Assembly: GCF_022524345.1 (NCBI RefSeq) | Contig: NZ_JAKWJU010000002.1 | Span: 2,046,001 to 2,110,000 of the forward strand | Direction: 5' to 3' | DNA: 64,000 nucleotides | DNA from: Streptomyces marispadix | GTDB lineage: Bacteria > Actinomycetota > Actinomycetes > Streptomycetales > Streptomycetaceae | Shown here: positions 30,309 through 39,014 of the stretch, piece after piece | How positions within the stretch are numbered: position 1 is the stretch's first letter | Layout: every line of letters begins with the position of its first letter | Translations under genes and position numbers: made by a program | Notes under the pieces: generated by a model | What the model was told of the DNA's origin: nothing | What the model saw: the letters and a program-made list of their open reading frames with translations, nothing else | The model's database searches: none

Positions 30309-31297
30309 TGCGCAGGCACGGGCGTACGTACGCACTCGCCGCCGGCGTCACGGCGCTGGCGCTCACCGGCACGCTGAGCGGCTGCGGCCTGGTCAGCGGA
30401 AGCCCGATGACCGACAAGGTGCGGCCGGGCAGCGTGGGGGCGGGGCAGCCCCTCAAGGGCGCCCAACTCACCGTCACCTCGAAGGAGTTCACCGAGCAGA
30501 TCATCCTCGGGAAGGTCATGGGGCTGGTGTTCCGCGCGGCGGGCGCCGACGTCGTCGACCGGACCGCCGTGCAGGGCTCCATCGGGGCGCGCTCCGCCGT
30601 GGAGACCGGCACGGCCGACGGCATGTACGAGTACACCGGCACCTCCTGGATCACCTACCTCGGCCACACCAAGCCGGTGGTGGACCCGATGGAGCAGTGG
30701 AGGGCCGTACGGGACGAGGACCGGGCGAAGGGCGTCGAGTGGCTCGCGCCGTCCAAGCTCGACAACACCTATGCGCTCGTCGTCAGCGACAGGCTTCAGA
30801 AGAAGTACGGCACGAAGACCCTCTCCGACGTGGCCGAACTGACGCGTGAGAAGCCGGAGTCGGCGAGCATCTGCGTCGAGAACGAGTTCGCCTCGCGGCA
30901 GGACGGTCTGAAGGGCATGGCGAAGAAGTACGGCATGCGCTTCCCCGAGGGGAAGGTGCACAAGATGGCGGGCGGCGTCGTCTACACCCAGACCGCGCAC
31001 GGCAAACCGTGCGTCTTCGGCGCCATCGCCGCGACCGACGGCCGCATCCCGGCGCTGAAGCTGAGAATCCTGGAGGACGACAGAAAGTTCTTCCCGAACT
31101 ACAACGTCGCGCCGGAGATGAACAGCAAGACGATGAAGGAGCACCCGGAGATCGAGAAGCTGCTGGCGCCCATCACCGAGGCGCTGGACAACAAGACGGC
31201 GCAGAAGCTCAACGCCAAGGTCGACGTGGACGGTCAGGACCCGCACGACGTCGCCAGGGACTGGCTGGTGCGGGAGGGCTTCATCAAGACCGGCTGA
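30308..31297 (+). CDS. osmoprotectant-binding lipoprotein (OpuCC type)
   Basis: 329 residues. Signal peptide with lipobox LSGC, lipidated Cys26. The mature protein is a type-II binding fold with LTVTSKEFTEQIILGKVMG near the start and ETGTADGMYEYTGTSW for the ligand pocket region, as in OpuAC/OsmX glycine betaine/choline-binding proteins; the aromatic residues Tyr and Trp in that stretch suit a quaternary-amine cage. It completes the importer encoded by the preceding three genes. Confidence 0.9.
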   Translation: MRRHGRTYALAAGVTALALTGTLSGCGLVSGSPMTDKVRPGSVGAGQPLKGAQLTVTSKEFTEQIILGKVMGLVFRAAGADVVDRTAVQGSIGARSAVETGTADGMYEYTGTSWITYLGHTKPVVDPMEQWRAVRDEDRAKGVEWLAPSKLDNTYALVVSDRLQKKYGTKTLSDVAELTREKPESASICVENEFASRQDGLKGMAKKYGMRFPEGKVHKMAGGVVYTQTAHGKPCVFGAIAATDGRIPALKLRILEDDRKFFPNYNVAPEMNSKTMKEHPEIEKLLAPITEALDNKTAQKLNAKVDVDGQDPHDVARDWLVREGFIKTG

Positions 31298-31381
31298 GGG
31301 GCCCACGGCTGACGGATTCCACACCGGCGCCCAAGTCGCCGCGGAGCGGCGGGTACCGGCGCCCGGGTCCGTGAACTCCCG

Positions 31382-32257
31382 TCAGCAGGCGGGCACTCGG
31401 CCGCCGCTCTTCAGCGCCCTGAGCGCCTTCACGGCACCGCCGAGCGTGTCGACCGGCACGAGCCGCAGCCCCTTCGGCCGCTCCGCCAGCGCGTCCGCGC
31501 ACTCGGCACGCGGCACGAGGAATACGCTCGCACCGTCCCGCTTGGCGGCCTTCGTCTTCAGCGGCACCCCGCCCACGGGGCCCACCGTGCCGTCCGCCTT
31601 GATCGTGCCCGTACCGGCGATGGTCCGTCCTCCGGTGAGGCCCCCCGCGTCGTCCCCGCCGCCGCTACGGCCGCTGCCGCCGCCGAGCTTGTCGATGATG
31701 CCGAGCGAGAAGAACAGCCCCGCGCTGGGGCCGCCCACGTCGGCGAGGCGCAGCGTGACCCGTACATCGCGGGGCGACTTGTGCAACTGCCGCAGGGCCG
31801 CCTTGACCGCGGCCGTCTGCGACTTGTGCATCTCGCCCTTGTTGTGCTTCTCGATCTCCTTGAGGGTGTCGCCCACCGGGTAGACGGCCTCGGTCGGCAT
31901 CGCCGCCCTGTCCGTACGGAACCAGCTCTCGACGACGTCCGGCAGCCGCACCGTCGCTCCCGGCGGCGTCGCGGCGATCGTCGTCATCAGCAGCTTCCCG
32001 TCGGCTTCGCCGGTTCTGCGGCCCTTCTCGCCGGAGAGCGTGATGACGGGCTTGTTCTTGCTGTCGCCGATCACGTTCGCGGTGAGGCCGGGCTGCGCCA
32101 GTGCGAACGGCAGCGGTGCGAGCGCCGTCACCGCGAGCAGCGCGGCCAGCGGCGCCGCACAGACGAGAAGGGTGCGCTGCCGCCCCGTGAGCCGCCGCGG
32201 GCCGAGTACGGCGCCGATGCGGGAGGGCAGCGAGGAACCAGGGGCCGGTGTGTTCAC
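31382..32257 (-). CDS. membrane-anchored Lon-like (S16) serine peptidase
   Basis: 291 residues. One transmembrane segment (residues about 28-56) then a C-terminal S16 domain with nucleophile Ser178 in LADVGGPSAGLFFSLGIID and the Lys in GPVGGVPLKTKAAKRDGA. There is no AAA+ domain and no clear PDZ domain, although related actinobacterial proteins often have a PDZ. A Gly-rich insertion (residues about 192-210) follows the Ser loop. It probably cleaves extracytoplasmic proteins; the substrate is unknown. Confidence 0.85.
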   Translation of the reverse strand: MNTPAPGSSLPSRIGAVLGPRRLTGRQRTLLVCAAPLAALLAVTALAPLPFALAQPGLTANVIGDSKNKPVITLSGEKGRRTGEADGKLLMTTIAATPPGATVRLPDVVESWFRTDRAAMPTEAVYPVGDTLKEIEKHNKGEMHKSQTAAVKAALRQLHKSPRDVRVTLRLADVGGPSAGLFFSLGIIDKLGGGSGRSGGGDDAGGLTGGRTIAGTGTIKADGTVGPVGGVPLKTKAAKRDGASVFLVPRAECADALAERPKGLRLVPVDTLGGAVKALRALKSGGRVPAC

Positions 32258-32341
32258 CCCGGCAACCTAACAACAGCGCCTGGTGCGCTCGCCCCTGCGG
32301 GCCCGGACCCGGCGGAGTCGACGGAGAGCCACCGCAGGACG

Positions 32342-32413
32342 CACCGGACTCACCGCCCACACCGGACTCACCGCGCTCACCCGGCTCCCCGCCCACACCG
32401 GACTCACCGGGTA
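32342..32413. repeat. four 18-bp tandem repeats
   Basis: Units start at 32342, 32360, 32378 and 32396 with the consensus CACCGGACTCACCG(C/G)CCA; the third is diverged. They lie in the gap between the Lon-like gene and the IclR gene, on the upstream side of the former. Confidence 0.75.
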
Positions 32414-32434
32414 CGGCCGCCGGGCACCGGGATG

Positions 32435-33079
32435 TCAGCGCAGCGCGTCGGACACTTCCCTGGCGGCGCGCACCACCCGCTCCCCGACCTGCGGGGGCAC
32501 CGCGTCCGTCAGCATCACCACGCCCACGCTGCCCTCGATCCCCGTGACGCCCCGCACGGGTGCGGCGGCGCCGCCCGCGCCGGTCTCCAACTCGCCGTGA
32601 GTGAGGACGAATCCGGGACCCAGCTCGCTGTCGGGGCCGCGCCCCGCGAGGATGGCGCGGCCCGCGGCGCCCTTGTCCAGCGGGTGGCGGAAGCCCGTGC
32701 GGTACGCGACGTGGTAGTCGGTCCAGCTCGGCTCCACGACGGCCACGGCGAGCGCCTCCGTACCGTCGACCAGCGTCAGATGAGCCGTGGCCCCGACCTC
32801 CTCGGCGAGGGACCGCAGCGCGGGCAGCGCCGCCTCCCTCACGAGTGGATGCACCTGCCGCCCCAGCCTCAGCACGCCGAGCCCTACGCGGGCACGCCCG
32901 CCCAGATCACGCCGTACGAGGGCGTGTTGCTCAAGGGTGGCGAGCAATCGGTAGACGACGGTGCGGTTGACGCCCAGCTTGTTCGACAACTCGGTCACGG
33001 TCAGGCCGTGGTCGGTGTCGGCGAGCAGCTTGAGGACGCGAAGTCCACGGTCGAGCGTCTGAGAGGTCTCCGCAGTCAC
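32435..33079 (-). CDS. IclR family transcriptional regulator
   Basis: 214 residues, GTG start at 33079. N-terminal winged helix: TLDRGLRVLKLLADTDHGLTV as two pieces, ELSNKLGVNRTVVYRLLATL; C-terminal IclR ligand domain. Shorter than the usual ~250. The region after the HTH keeps DKGAAGRAILAG, the family's effector-domain core. No catabolic genes are adjacent, so the target is unknown. Confidence 0.85.
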   Translation of the reverse strand: MTAETSQTLDRGLRVLKLLADTDHGLTVTELSNKLGVNRTVVYRLLATLEQHALVRRDLGGRARVGLGVLRLGRQVHPLVREAALPALRSLAEEVGATAHLTLVDGTEALAVAVVEPSWTDYHVAYRTGFRHPLDKGAAGRAILAGRGPDSELGPGFVLTHGELETGAGGAAAPVRGVTGIEGSVGVVMLTDAVPPQVGERVVRAAREVSDALR

Positions 33080-33567
33080 GGACGCGCTCCTCTCCTCTGG
33101 TCGTGGGGGGCGGCGGCACCGGGTGAAGGCACAGCCGTGGGAGGCGTCGCCATGGGCGCGGCCGGTGGGGGCACAGCCGTCGGGGCCGCGGCCGACGAGG
33201 GCCGGCCGTGGCCGGGATCACGCTGTGGCCTTGCAACTTAGCGACCCTCTCCGCTGACCGGAAGAGTGCGTCCAGAATCCGGTCACTGCGACTTCGCCCC
33301 GCACATGCGGTTCCGTACGACCTCCGACTCGCGCGGGAACCGCTGGACACGGGGCTCTACGGGATCTGCCCGGCGTATGCGGCGTAAGGGACGTACGGCG
33401 CACTACGCGAGGCAACGGGCCCTCGGTGTCGGCTCGCAGACGAAGGCGTCGGTCGGCCCACGGCACGGAGCGGAGCGCCGGGCGGAGCGGGTGCGGCACC
33501 CCGGAAACGGCACGCAGGGCAGCGGCGCACCGGCGGAACAGCGCCCGAAACGGAACTCGAAGGAGCG
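33080..33567. other. 488-bp intergenic region
   Basis: The stretch between the IclR start and the helicase stop has no convincing reading frame in any direction. The IclR promoter should be between 33080 and 33260. Nothing else recognised. Confidence 0.4.
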
Positions 33568-35361
33568 CTACCGCATGCGTGTCGCCCACTCCCGCACCTT
33601 CGCGATGCGCTGCTCGATCTGCCCCGCGGTGGCCTCCGCGCTCGGCGGTCCCCCGCACACCCGTCTCAGCTCGTTGTGGATCACACCGTGCGGCTTGCCG
33701 CTCTGGTGGACGTACGCGCCGACGAGGCCGTTCAACTGCTTGCGCAGCTCCAGCAGTTCCTTGTGTGTGACGACGGGCCGGCGGTCGGCGGGCAGCTCCA
33801 GCAGGTCCGCCTCCGCGTCGGGCTTCTTCCTGCTGTGCGCCATCTGCCGGGCCTGCCGCTTCTGCAACAGCGCCTGCACCTGGTCCGGTTCGAGCAGCCC
33901 CGGGATGCCGAGGTAGTCCTGCTCCTCGTCGCTGCCGGGATGCGCCTGCATGCCGAACTCGGCGCCGTCGTACATGACACGGTCGAAGACGGCGTCCGAC
34001 TCCAGTGCCTCGAAGGGCAGTTCGTCCTGCTCGCCGGTGTCCTCGTCCTGCTCGCGTTCGGCCTCCTTGAGCAGGTCCGCCTCCTCCGCGTACGGATCGT
34101 CCTCCTGCGCCTTCTTCGGCTTGTCGAGGACGTGGTCGCGTTCGACCTCCATCTCGTGCGCGAAGGTCATCAGCATCGGAATCGTCGGCAAGAACACCGA
34201 CGCCGTCTCGCCGCGCCGCCGCGACCGTACGAAACGGCCCACCGCCTGCGCGAAGAAGAGCGGCGTCGAGATCGTCGTGGCGTAGACGCCGACCGCGAGA
34301 CGCGGCACGTCGACACCCTCGGAGACCATGCGGACCGCGACCATCCAGCGGTCCTCGGAGCCCCGGAAGTCCTCGATGCGCTGCGACGCCTTGCTGTCGT
34401 CGGAGAGCACGACGGTGGCGGATGAGCCCGTGACCTCGCGCAGCAGCTTCGCGTACGCGCGTGCCGAGTCCTGGTCGCTGGCGATGACGAGCCCGCCCGC
34501 GTCGGGCACGGCCTTGCGTACCTCGCTCAGGCGCCGGTCGGCGGCGCTCAGCACCGACGGCATCCATTCGCCGTGCGGGTCGAGGGCGGTGCGCCAAGCC
34601 TGGGAGACGGCGTCCTTCGTCATGGGCTCGCCGAGGCGGGCCTCGATCTCGTCGCCCGCCTTGGTGCGCCAGCGCATGTTGCCGCTGTAGGAGAGGAATA
34701 TGACGGGGCGCACGACGCCGTCGGCGAGCCCGTTGCCGTACCCGTAGGTGTAGTCGGCGACGGAGCGGCGCACGCCGTCGGCGTCCTCGGCGTACTCGAC
34801 GAACGGGATCGGGTTGGTGTCGGAGCGGAACGGCGTGCCCGTCAGGGCCAGTCGACGCGTGGCCGGTTCGAACGCCTCCTGGCACGCCTCGCCCCAGGAG
34901 CGGCTGTCCCCGGCGTGGTGGATCTCGTCGAGGATGACGAGGGTCTTGCGCTGCTCGACGCGGTTGCGGTGCAGCATCGGACGTACGCCGACGCCCGCGT
35001 ACGTCACCGCGACACCGTGGTACTCCTTGCCGAGCGCTCCCGCGCTGTAGTCGGGGTCGAGCTTGATGCCGATCCGTGAAGCGGCCTCCGCCCACTGCTT
35101 CTTGAGGTGCTCGGTCGGCGCGACGACGGTGACCCGCTGTACGACGTGGTGGTGCAGCAGCCAGGAGGCGAGGGTGAGCGCGAAGGTCGTCTTGCCCGCG
35201 CCGGGGGTGGCGACCGCGAGGAAGTCCCTCGGCTGCCGCTGGAGATACGCGTCCATCGCCGCCTGCTGCCAGGCGCGCAGCTTGCCGGCCGTGCCCCAGG
35301 GGGCGCGGCCGGGGAACGCGGGCGACAGGTGGTGGCTGGTGGAGGAAGTGCTGGTAGTCAC
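33568..35361 (-). CDS. SF2 DEAD/DEAH-box helicase
   Basis: 597 residues from a GTG at 35361 (frame open further upstream, so the start is approximate). Walker A VATPGAGKTTF near residues 50-60, DEIHHA (motif II) near 145-150, TGTPFRSD (motif III-like), and QAVGRFVRSRRRGE (motif VI). The C-terminal third is acidic then helical. It resembles XPB/type III-restriction-like SF2 helicases found singly in streptomycetes. It is divergent from the ATP-grasp gene, so a functional link with that unit is possible but not shown. Confidence 0.85.
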   Translation of the reverse strand: MTTSTSSTSHHLSPAFPGRAPWGTAGKLRAWQQAAMDAYLQRQPRDFLAVATPGAGKTTFALTLASWLLHHHVVQRVTVVAPTEHLKKQWAEAASRIGIKLDPDYSAGALGKEYHGVAVTYAGVGVRPMLHRNRVEQRKTLVILDEIHHAGDSRSWGEACQEAFEPATRRLALTGTPFRSDTNPIPFVEYAEDADGVRRSVADYTYGYGNGLADGVVRPVIFLSYSGNMRWRTKAGDEIEARLGEPMTKDAVSQAWRTALDPHGEWMPSVLSAADRRLSEVRKAVPDAGGLVIASDQDSARAYAKLLREVTGSSATVVLSDDSKASQRIEDFRGSEDRWMVAVRMVSEGVDVPRLAVGVYATTISTPLFFAQAVGRFVRSRRRGETASVFLPTIPMLMTFAHEMEVERDHVLDKPKKAQEDDPYAEEADLLKEAEREQDEDTGEQDELPFEALESDAVFDRVMYDGAEFGMQAHPGSDEEQDYLGIPGLLEPDQVQALLQKRQARQMAHSRKKPDAEADLLELPADRRPVVTHKELLELRKQLNGLVGAYVHQSGKPHGVIHNELRRVCGGPPSAEATAGQIEQRIAKVREWATRMR

Positions 35362-35698
35362 GGTCTCCGGTGTGGTCGGGTGCGTGGTCGTCCGCGTGGG
35401 CGTCGGCGTGACCTCCGCCCTGGTCCGGGTGGGCGCCGGGCCGTGGCGGCAAGGTCCGTTCAGCGTACCGGCGGCCGGTGACAGGCCCCGGCGCGGAGTC
35501 CGTTTCCGGCCGAATCGCCTTGCGGGGTACGGCAGTCGGACGGACGACGCGGGCGGGCCGGTACAGCCCGACAGCGTCGGCTTGGCCGCGACCTTGCGCC
35601 GGGTGAGGTGCGTGCGCGGCAGGTCGGCGGGTAAGCGCTGAGTACGGCCATGCCATTCACGCCGTCGATGCGCGCACGCGCCGAAGGAGAAACGGTCT
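35362..35698. other. intergenic region between helicase and ATP-grasp genes
   Basis: 337 bp between divergent genes. The helicase frame continues open into it, so part may be its N terminus if an earlier start is used. A good ribosome site (AAGGAG near 35684) belongs to the ATP-grasp gene. No precursor-peptide gene is apparent. Confidence 0.4.
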
Positions 35699-36940
35699 AT
35701 GCCACAGGGCGAACCGGTCACCAGGGACCCGGACAAGGGCTATGTAGCGCTTCTTGGCTGGAGTATCAATGCGGTGGAAGCTCTCGACCGGTTCGACCGG
35801 AGATACGTCGTCGTGGCGCCGGAGTGGGCCGAAGAGTACTGCGTCGAGCACGACATCCCCTACGTGCCCTGGAACTTCGAACGGCTCAACGACCGCTCCA
35901 TGGAGATCGCCGAGACTCTTCAGAAGAAGGGTGTCGACGTTGCGATCCCGCTGTTCGAGGAAACGGTCGAATGGGCAGGGGCGATCAATTCGGTTCTGCT
36001 GGACAACCCGCGTCTGTACGGTCAGGCCATGCTGCTGCGGGACAAGGCGCTGATGAAGCGCCGCGCCCAACTCGGCGGCATCCGGGTCGGAATATTCGAG
36101 GAAGCCCACGACCGGGACGACGTGATCCGGTTCCTCAAGCGCGTCAATCAGACCCTGCTCAAGCTGGACGGCGACCCCAACGACCCGATCCACCTCAAGG
36201 CGTTCGACAAGGCAGGGTGCCTCGGGCACCGCGTCATCCGCACTCCCGACGAGATCGACACGATTCCGGAAGAGGAGTTCCCGGTCCTCATGGAATCCCA
36301 CCTCGACGGCTGGGAGTTCGCGGTCGAGGCGTGGGTACACAACGGGAAGATCAAGTTCCTCAACATCTCCGAATACGTCACGCTGGGATATTCGGTGTTC
36401 GTGCCGGCGACACCGGAACTGGAGCGGTACCGCCCGCAGATCACGTCACAGATCGAGAAGCTCATCAAGACGTTCGACATCGAGTTCGGCTTCGTGCACC
36501 CGGAGTATTTCGTCACCAGTGACGGCGAGATGTACTTCGGCGAGGTCGCCTACCGGCCGCCGGGTTTCAAGGTGTTCGAACTGCTGGAGCGGGCCTACGG
36601 ATTCAACGCCTACCATGGGCTGGTGCTGGCCTTCGACCCGAAGACGACCGAGGAGGAGATCGACGCCTTCTTCCCGCGCGAGGTCGTCGACGCGTCCGGA
36701 GTCGCCGGCTGCTTCGGTGTCTACCCGCGCCGTCGCGTCGTGAGCGGCCTGGAGATCCCGGAGGAGACCGAGGACGACGACTACTACGAGTCGCACGACC
36801 TCTCGACGCCGCTTGAGGAGACCGTCACCAAGAGGACCGCGTTCGGCACCCACTGGGGCCTGGTGTACTTCTTCGGTGAAGACCCGTACCGGATGCGCGA
36901 CCTGCTGAAGAGGCAGGAAGAGCTCGACTTCTACGTCTGA
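35699..36940 (+). CDS. ATP-grasp ligase of unknown substrate
   Basis: 413 residues. A pre-ATP-grasp region (residues 1-105) opens YVALLGWSINAVEALDRF. The ATP-grasp fold then shows RDKALMKRRA (Lys116), LKAFDKAGCLGHRVI (Lys167), LMESHLDGWEFAVEAWV and the metal-binding GEMYFGEVAYRPPG (Glu282). The nearest look is to the carboxylate-amine ligases of the biotin-carboxylase/CARNS group. It is 43 bp before the 676-residue gene on the same strand, so the two are probably an operon. Ligation of an amino acid, peptide or other carboxylate is inferred; the substrate is unknown. Confidence 0.85.
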   Translation: MPQGEPVTRDPDKGYVALLGWSINAVEALDRFDRRYVVVAPEWAEEYCVEHDIPYVPWNFERLNDRSMEIAETLQKKGVDVAIPLFEETVEWAGAINSVLLDNPRLYGQAMLLRDKALMKRRAQLGGIRVGIFEEAHDRDDVIRFLKRVNQTLLKLDGDPNDPIHLKAFDKAGCLGHRVIRTPDEIDTIPEEEFPVLMESHLDGWEFAVEAWVHNGKIKFLNISEYVTLGYSVFVPATPELERYRPQITSQIEKLIKTFDIEFGFVHPEYFVTSDGEMYFGEVAYRPPGFKVFELLERAYGFNAYHGLVLAFDPKTTEEEIDAFFPREVVDASGVAGCFGVYPRRRVVSGLEIPEETEDDDYYESHDLSTPLEETVTKRTAFGTHWGLVYFFGEDPYRMRDLLKRQEELDFYV

Positions 36941-36983
36941 TCGACCAGTTGACGCAGGAGAACAACCCGAGGGAAGCAGCCCA

Positions 36984-39014
36984 GTGAAACCGACCGCCGA
37001 CGTCAGCGGTGAGGCCACGACGCTGGACAAGCGCGTGGCCTCACTCGACGACGCCATCCAGGCCATGGCCGAAACCCGCGACTTCGGCAAACACACGAAG
37101 GTGCGGCGAGTCCTGGAAGCACTGCGGCGGGTGCTCCTGCAGCCGGGCGGTGCCGCGGCGGTCCAGGCCAGAGCGCAGGCCCTTGAGGAAGCCGGGCTTT
37201 TCCAGGGGACGGACTGGGCGTCGCCGGAGATCCTTGTCCCGTCGCTGGTCGGCCCCGGCCTGCACAGCGGAGACGCGGACACCGTCGTCTTGGAGGCGAC
37301 CAGCGAGCTGCGGATGCTGGCCGTCGCCCGCGGCGACTTCGCGCACCCGACGTTTCCCGCCGAGGACGCCCGCCAGTTCCTGTCCCAGGTACTGGCGACG
37401 AACCTGGAGCTGCTGTTCACCCCGCCCAGCGAGGCGGAACGAATCCAGCAGGGCCGGACTGCACAGCTCATCCGGGACCTGTTCCGCCACATCGCCGGCG
37501 AGATCGGTTACGACAGCGTCCTGGACAACCTGGTCGACGAGATCTGGCGGATACTGCGCCAGCGTCCGATCCAGGTCGAGGCGGTGCAGTCACTGATCAC
37601 CCGGATCGCGACCTACCGCGAAGACCCGGACGTCGCTCTTGGCCCGACGTCAGGCCAGGGCGTCGACCGGCTCATCACGAGCCTGTTCGGCACCACCGAG
37701 GCGTGCCGGGAGGACCCGGGCATCGACGTCTTCCGCTCCCGGCTCGAGGCGATGGACGCCGGCGCCCTGCAGTACGAGGCGACGGGCTTCGCGCGGGCGA
37801 TGCACGACACCGGCCTGGTGTCGCCGTACCACGCGGAACTGCTCCGGTTCCTCCTGCGCGAGAGCGACTACCTCATCGGTGAGGCGCTCGGGCTGTCCGA
37901 CACCGGCCGGAACTGCCTGCTGCGCTACAGCCAGCTCGTGCACCGGTTGATCGAGGTAGCCGTGCACCCCCAGACCGCGCAAAGCATCTACGGGCTGGCG
38001 CTGCTGCTCGACCGCGGCATCCTTTACGAGCCGCCGGTGGTGCCCGCGCTGTGGCGCCAGTTGAGGCTTGAGATCTCCCCCGTCGCGCGGGAGCGGTTGA
38101 CGACGGTTTTCGGCGAGGTGCCGGGGCCGCAGGAGCGGCTGGTTGCGGGAGTGCTCTCGATGCTGGGCCAGCCGCTCGGCGTCGGTCAGGGCGACAACCC
38201 CACCTGCCAGTCGGCCCGCGCGCTGTCGATGTGGTCCTACAACGACCCGGACTACCTGCTGCAAATGGTGGTCTGGGCGGCCCGCGACGACGAGGTCCTC
38301 ATGCACTTCGAGGGTCAGCCGATCTCGTCGAAGGACAGCGCGACGGGAGTCGCGAGCACGCTGCCGATGGACCTGGACCCCGTATCGCTGCTCGTGGTAC
38401 CGCACTTGGACCGGATCTACGCCGAGATGGGGCGACGCTGCGCCGCGCGGCCAGGGGACCCGCACCGGTGGGTCAACCCCGAGTTTCACGGCTGGTGGGC
38501 GGCCCGTGGGTTCCACATCAACGTCGACGTCGCGACCGGAAACCTGGTCGGCCTCGATGAGTTCCTGCGGCAGTTCCACGCCAGCTACCACCCGTCGTAC
38601 AACGGCGAGCAGCCGCTGATCCATCCGCAGCCGGCCGGCATCGCCGTCACCGACAGCGCGGCGCGCTACGTCGGCTGGCACGCGATCACGATTCTGCGGG
38701 CGGCGCCGGACCCGCAGGGCGTCATGCGGGTGTACTTCTTCAATCCGAACAACGACAGCGGCCAGGACTGGGGCGACAGCGTCGTCGTCTCCACCGCGGG
38801 CAACGGCGAGAGGTTCGGCGAGTCCTCACTGCCGTTCGACCAATTCGCCTCGCGGCTCTACATCTTCCACGCCGACCCGCTTGAGCGCGGCGAGCCGAAA
38901 CGGGTGCCCGCGGAAGAAGTCGCGCGGATCATCGGCTATATCGAGCGCAGTTGGGGCAGCGAGCGGCTACCCGCGGGGACGCTGCAGGCCCTCGAAACGC
39001 CCACGAACCTCTGA
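36984..39014 (+). CDS. large uncharacterised protein with candidate papain-like active site
   Basis: 676 residues. Residues 1-380 are mostly helical with no family I recognise. Residues 400-630 contain the ordered candidates of a papain-like (clan CA) site: Gln402, Cys408 in GDNPTCQSARALSMW, His566 in YVGWHAITILRA, and Asn587 in VYFFNPNNDSGQDWG. The spacing and the last block recall YopT/C58- or C39-like thiol peptidases and transglutaminase-like enzymes. It may hydrolyse or form amide bonds with a product of the ATP-grasp partner. GAGGGAAG precedes the GTG start. Function unproven. Confidence 0.8.
   Translation: MKPTADVSGEATTLDKRVASLDDAIQAMAETRDFGKHTKVRRVLEALRRVLLQPGGAAAVQARAQALEEAGLFQGTDWASPEILVPSLVGPGLHSGDADTVVLEATSELRMLAVARGDFAHPTFPAEDARQFLSQVLATNLELLFTPPSEAERIQQGRTAQLIRDLFRHIAGEIGYDSVLDNLVDEIWRILRQRPIQVEAVQSLITRIATYREDPDVALGPTSGQGVDRLITSLFGTTEACREDPGIDVFRSRLEAMDAGALQYEATGFARAMHDTGLVSPYHAELLRFLLRESDYLIGEALGLSDTGRNCLLRYSQLVHRLIEVAVHPQTAQSIYGLALLLDRGILYEPPVVPALWRQLRLEISPVARERLTTVFGEVPGPQERLVAGVLSMLGQPLGVGQGDNPTCQSARALSMWSYNDPDYLLQMVVWAARDDEVLMHFEGQPISSKDSATGVASTLPMDLDPVSLLVVPHLDRIYAEMGRRCAARPGDPHRWVNPEFHGWWAARGFHINVDVATGNLVGLDEFLRQFHASYHPSYNGEQPLIHPQPAGIAVTDSAARYVGWHAITILRAAPDPQGVMRVYFFNPNNDSGQDWGDSVVVSTAGNGERFGESSLPFDQFASRLYIFHADPLERGEPKRVPAEEVARIIGYIERSWGSERLPAGTLQALETPTNL

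Noticed and set aside
33266..33916. 216-codon frame upstream of the helicase end
   Set aside because: Basic, repetitive composition, no ribosome site or domain, and half of it overlaps the helicase in another frame.
35699..39014. Graspetide (ATP-grasp RiPP) cluster
   Set aside because: No precursor peptide with core repeats upstream, and the ATP-grasp sequence lacks the usual microviridin-type features.
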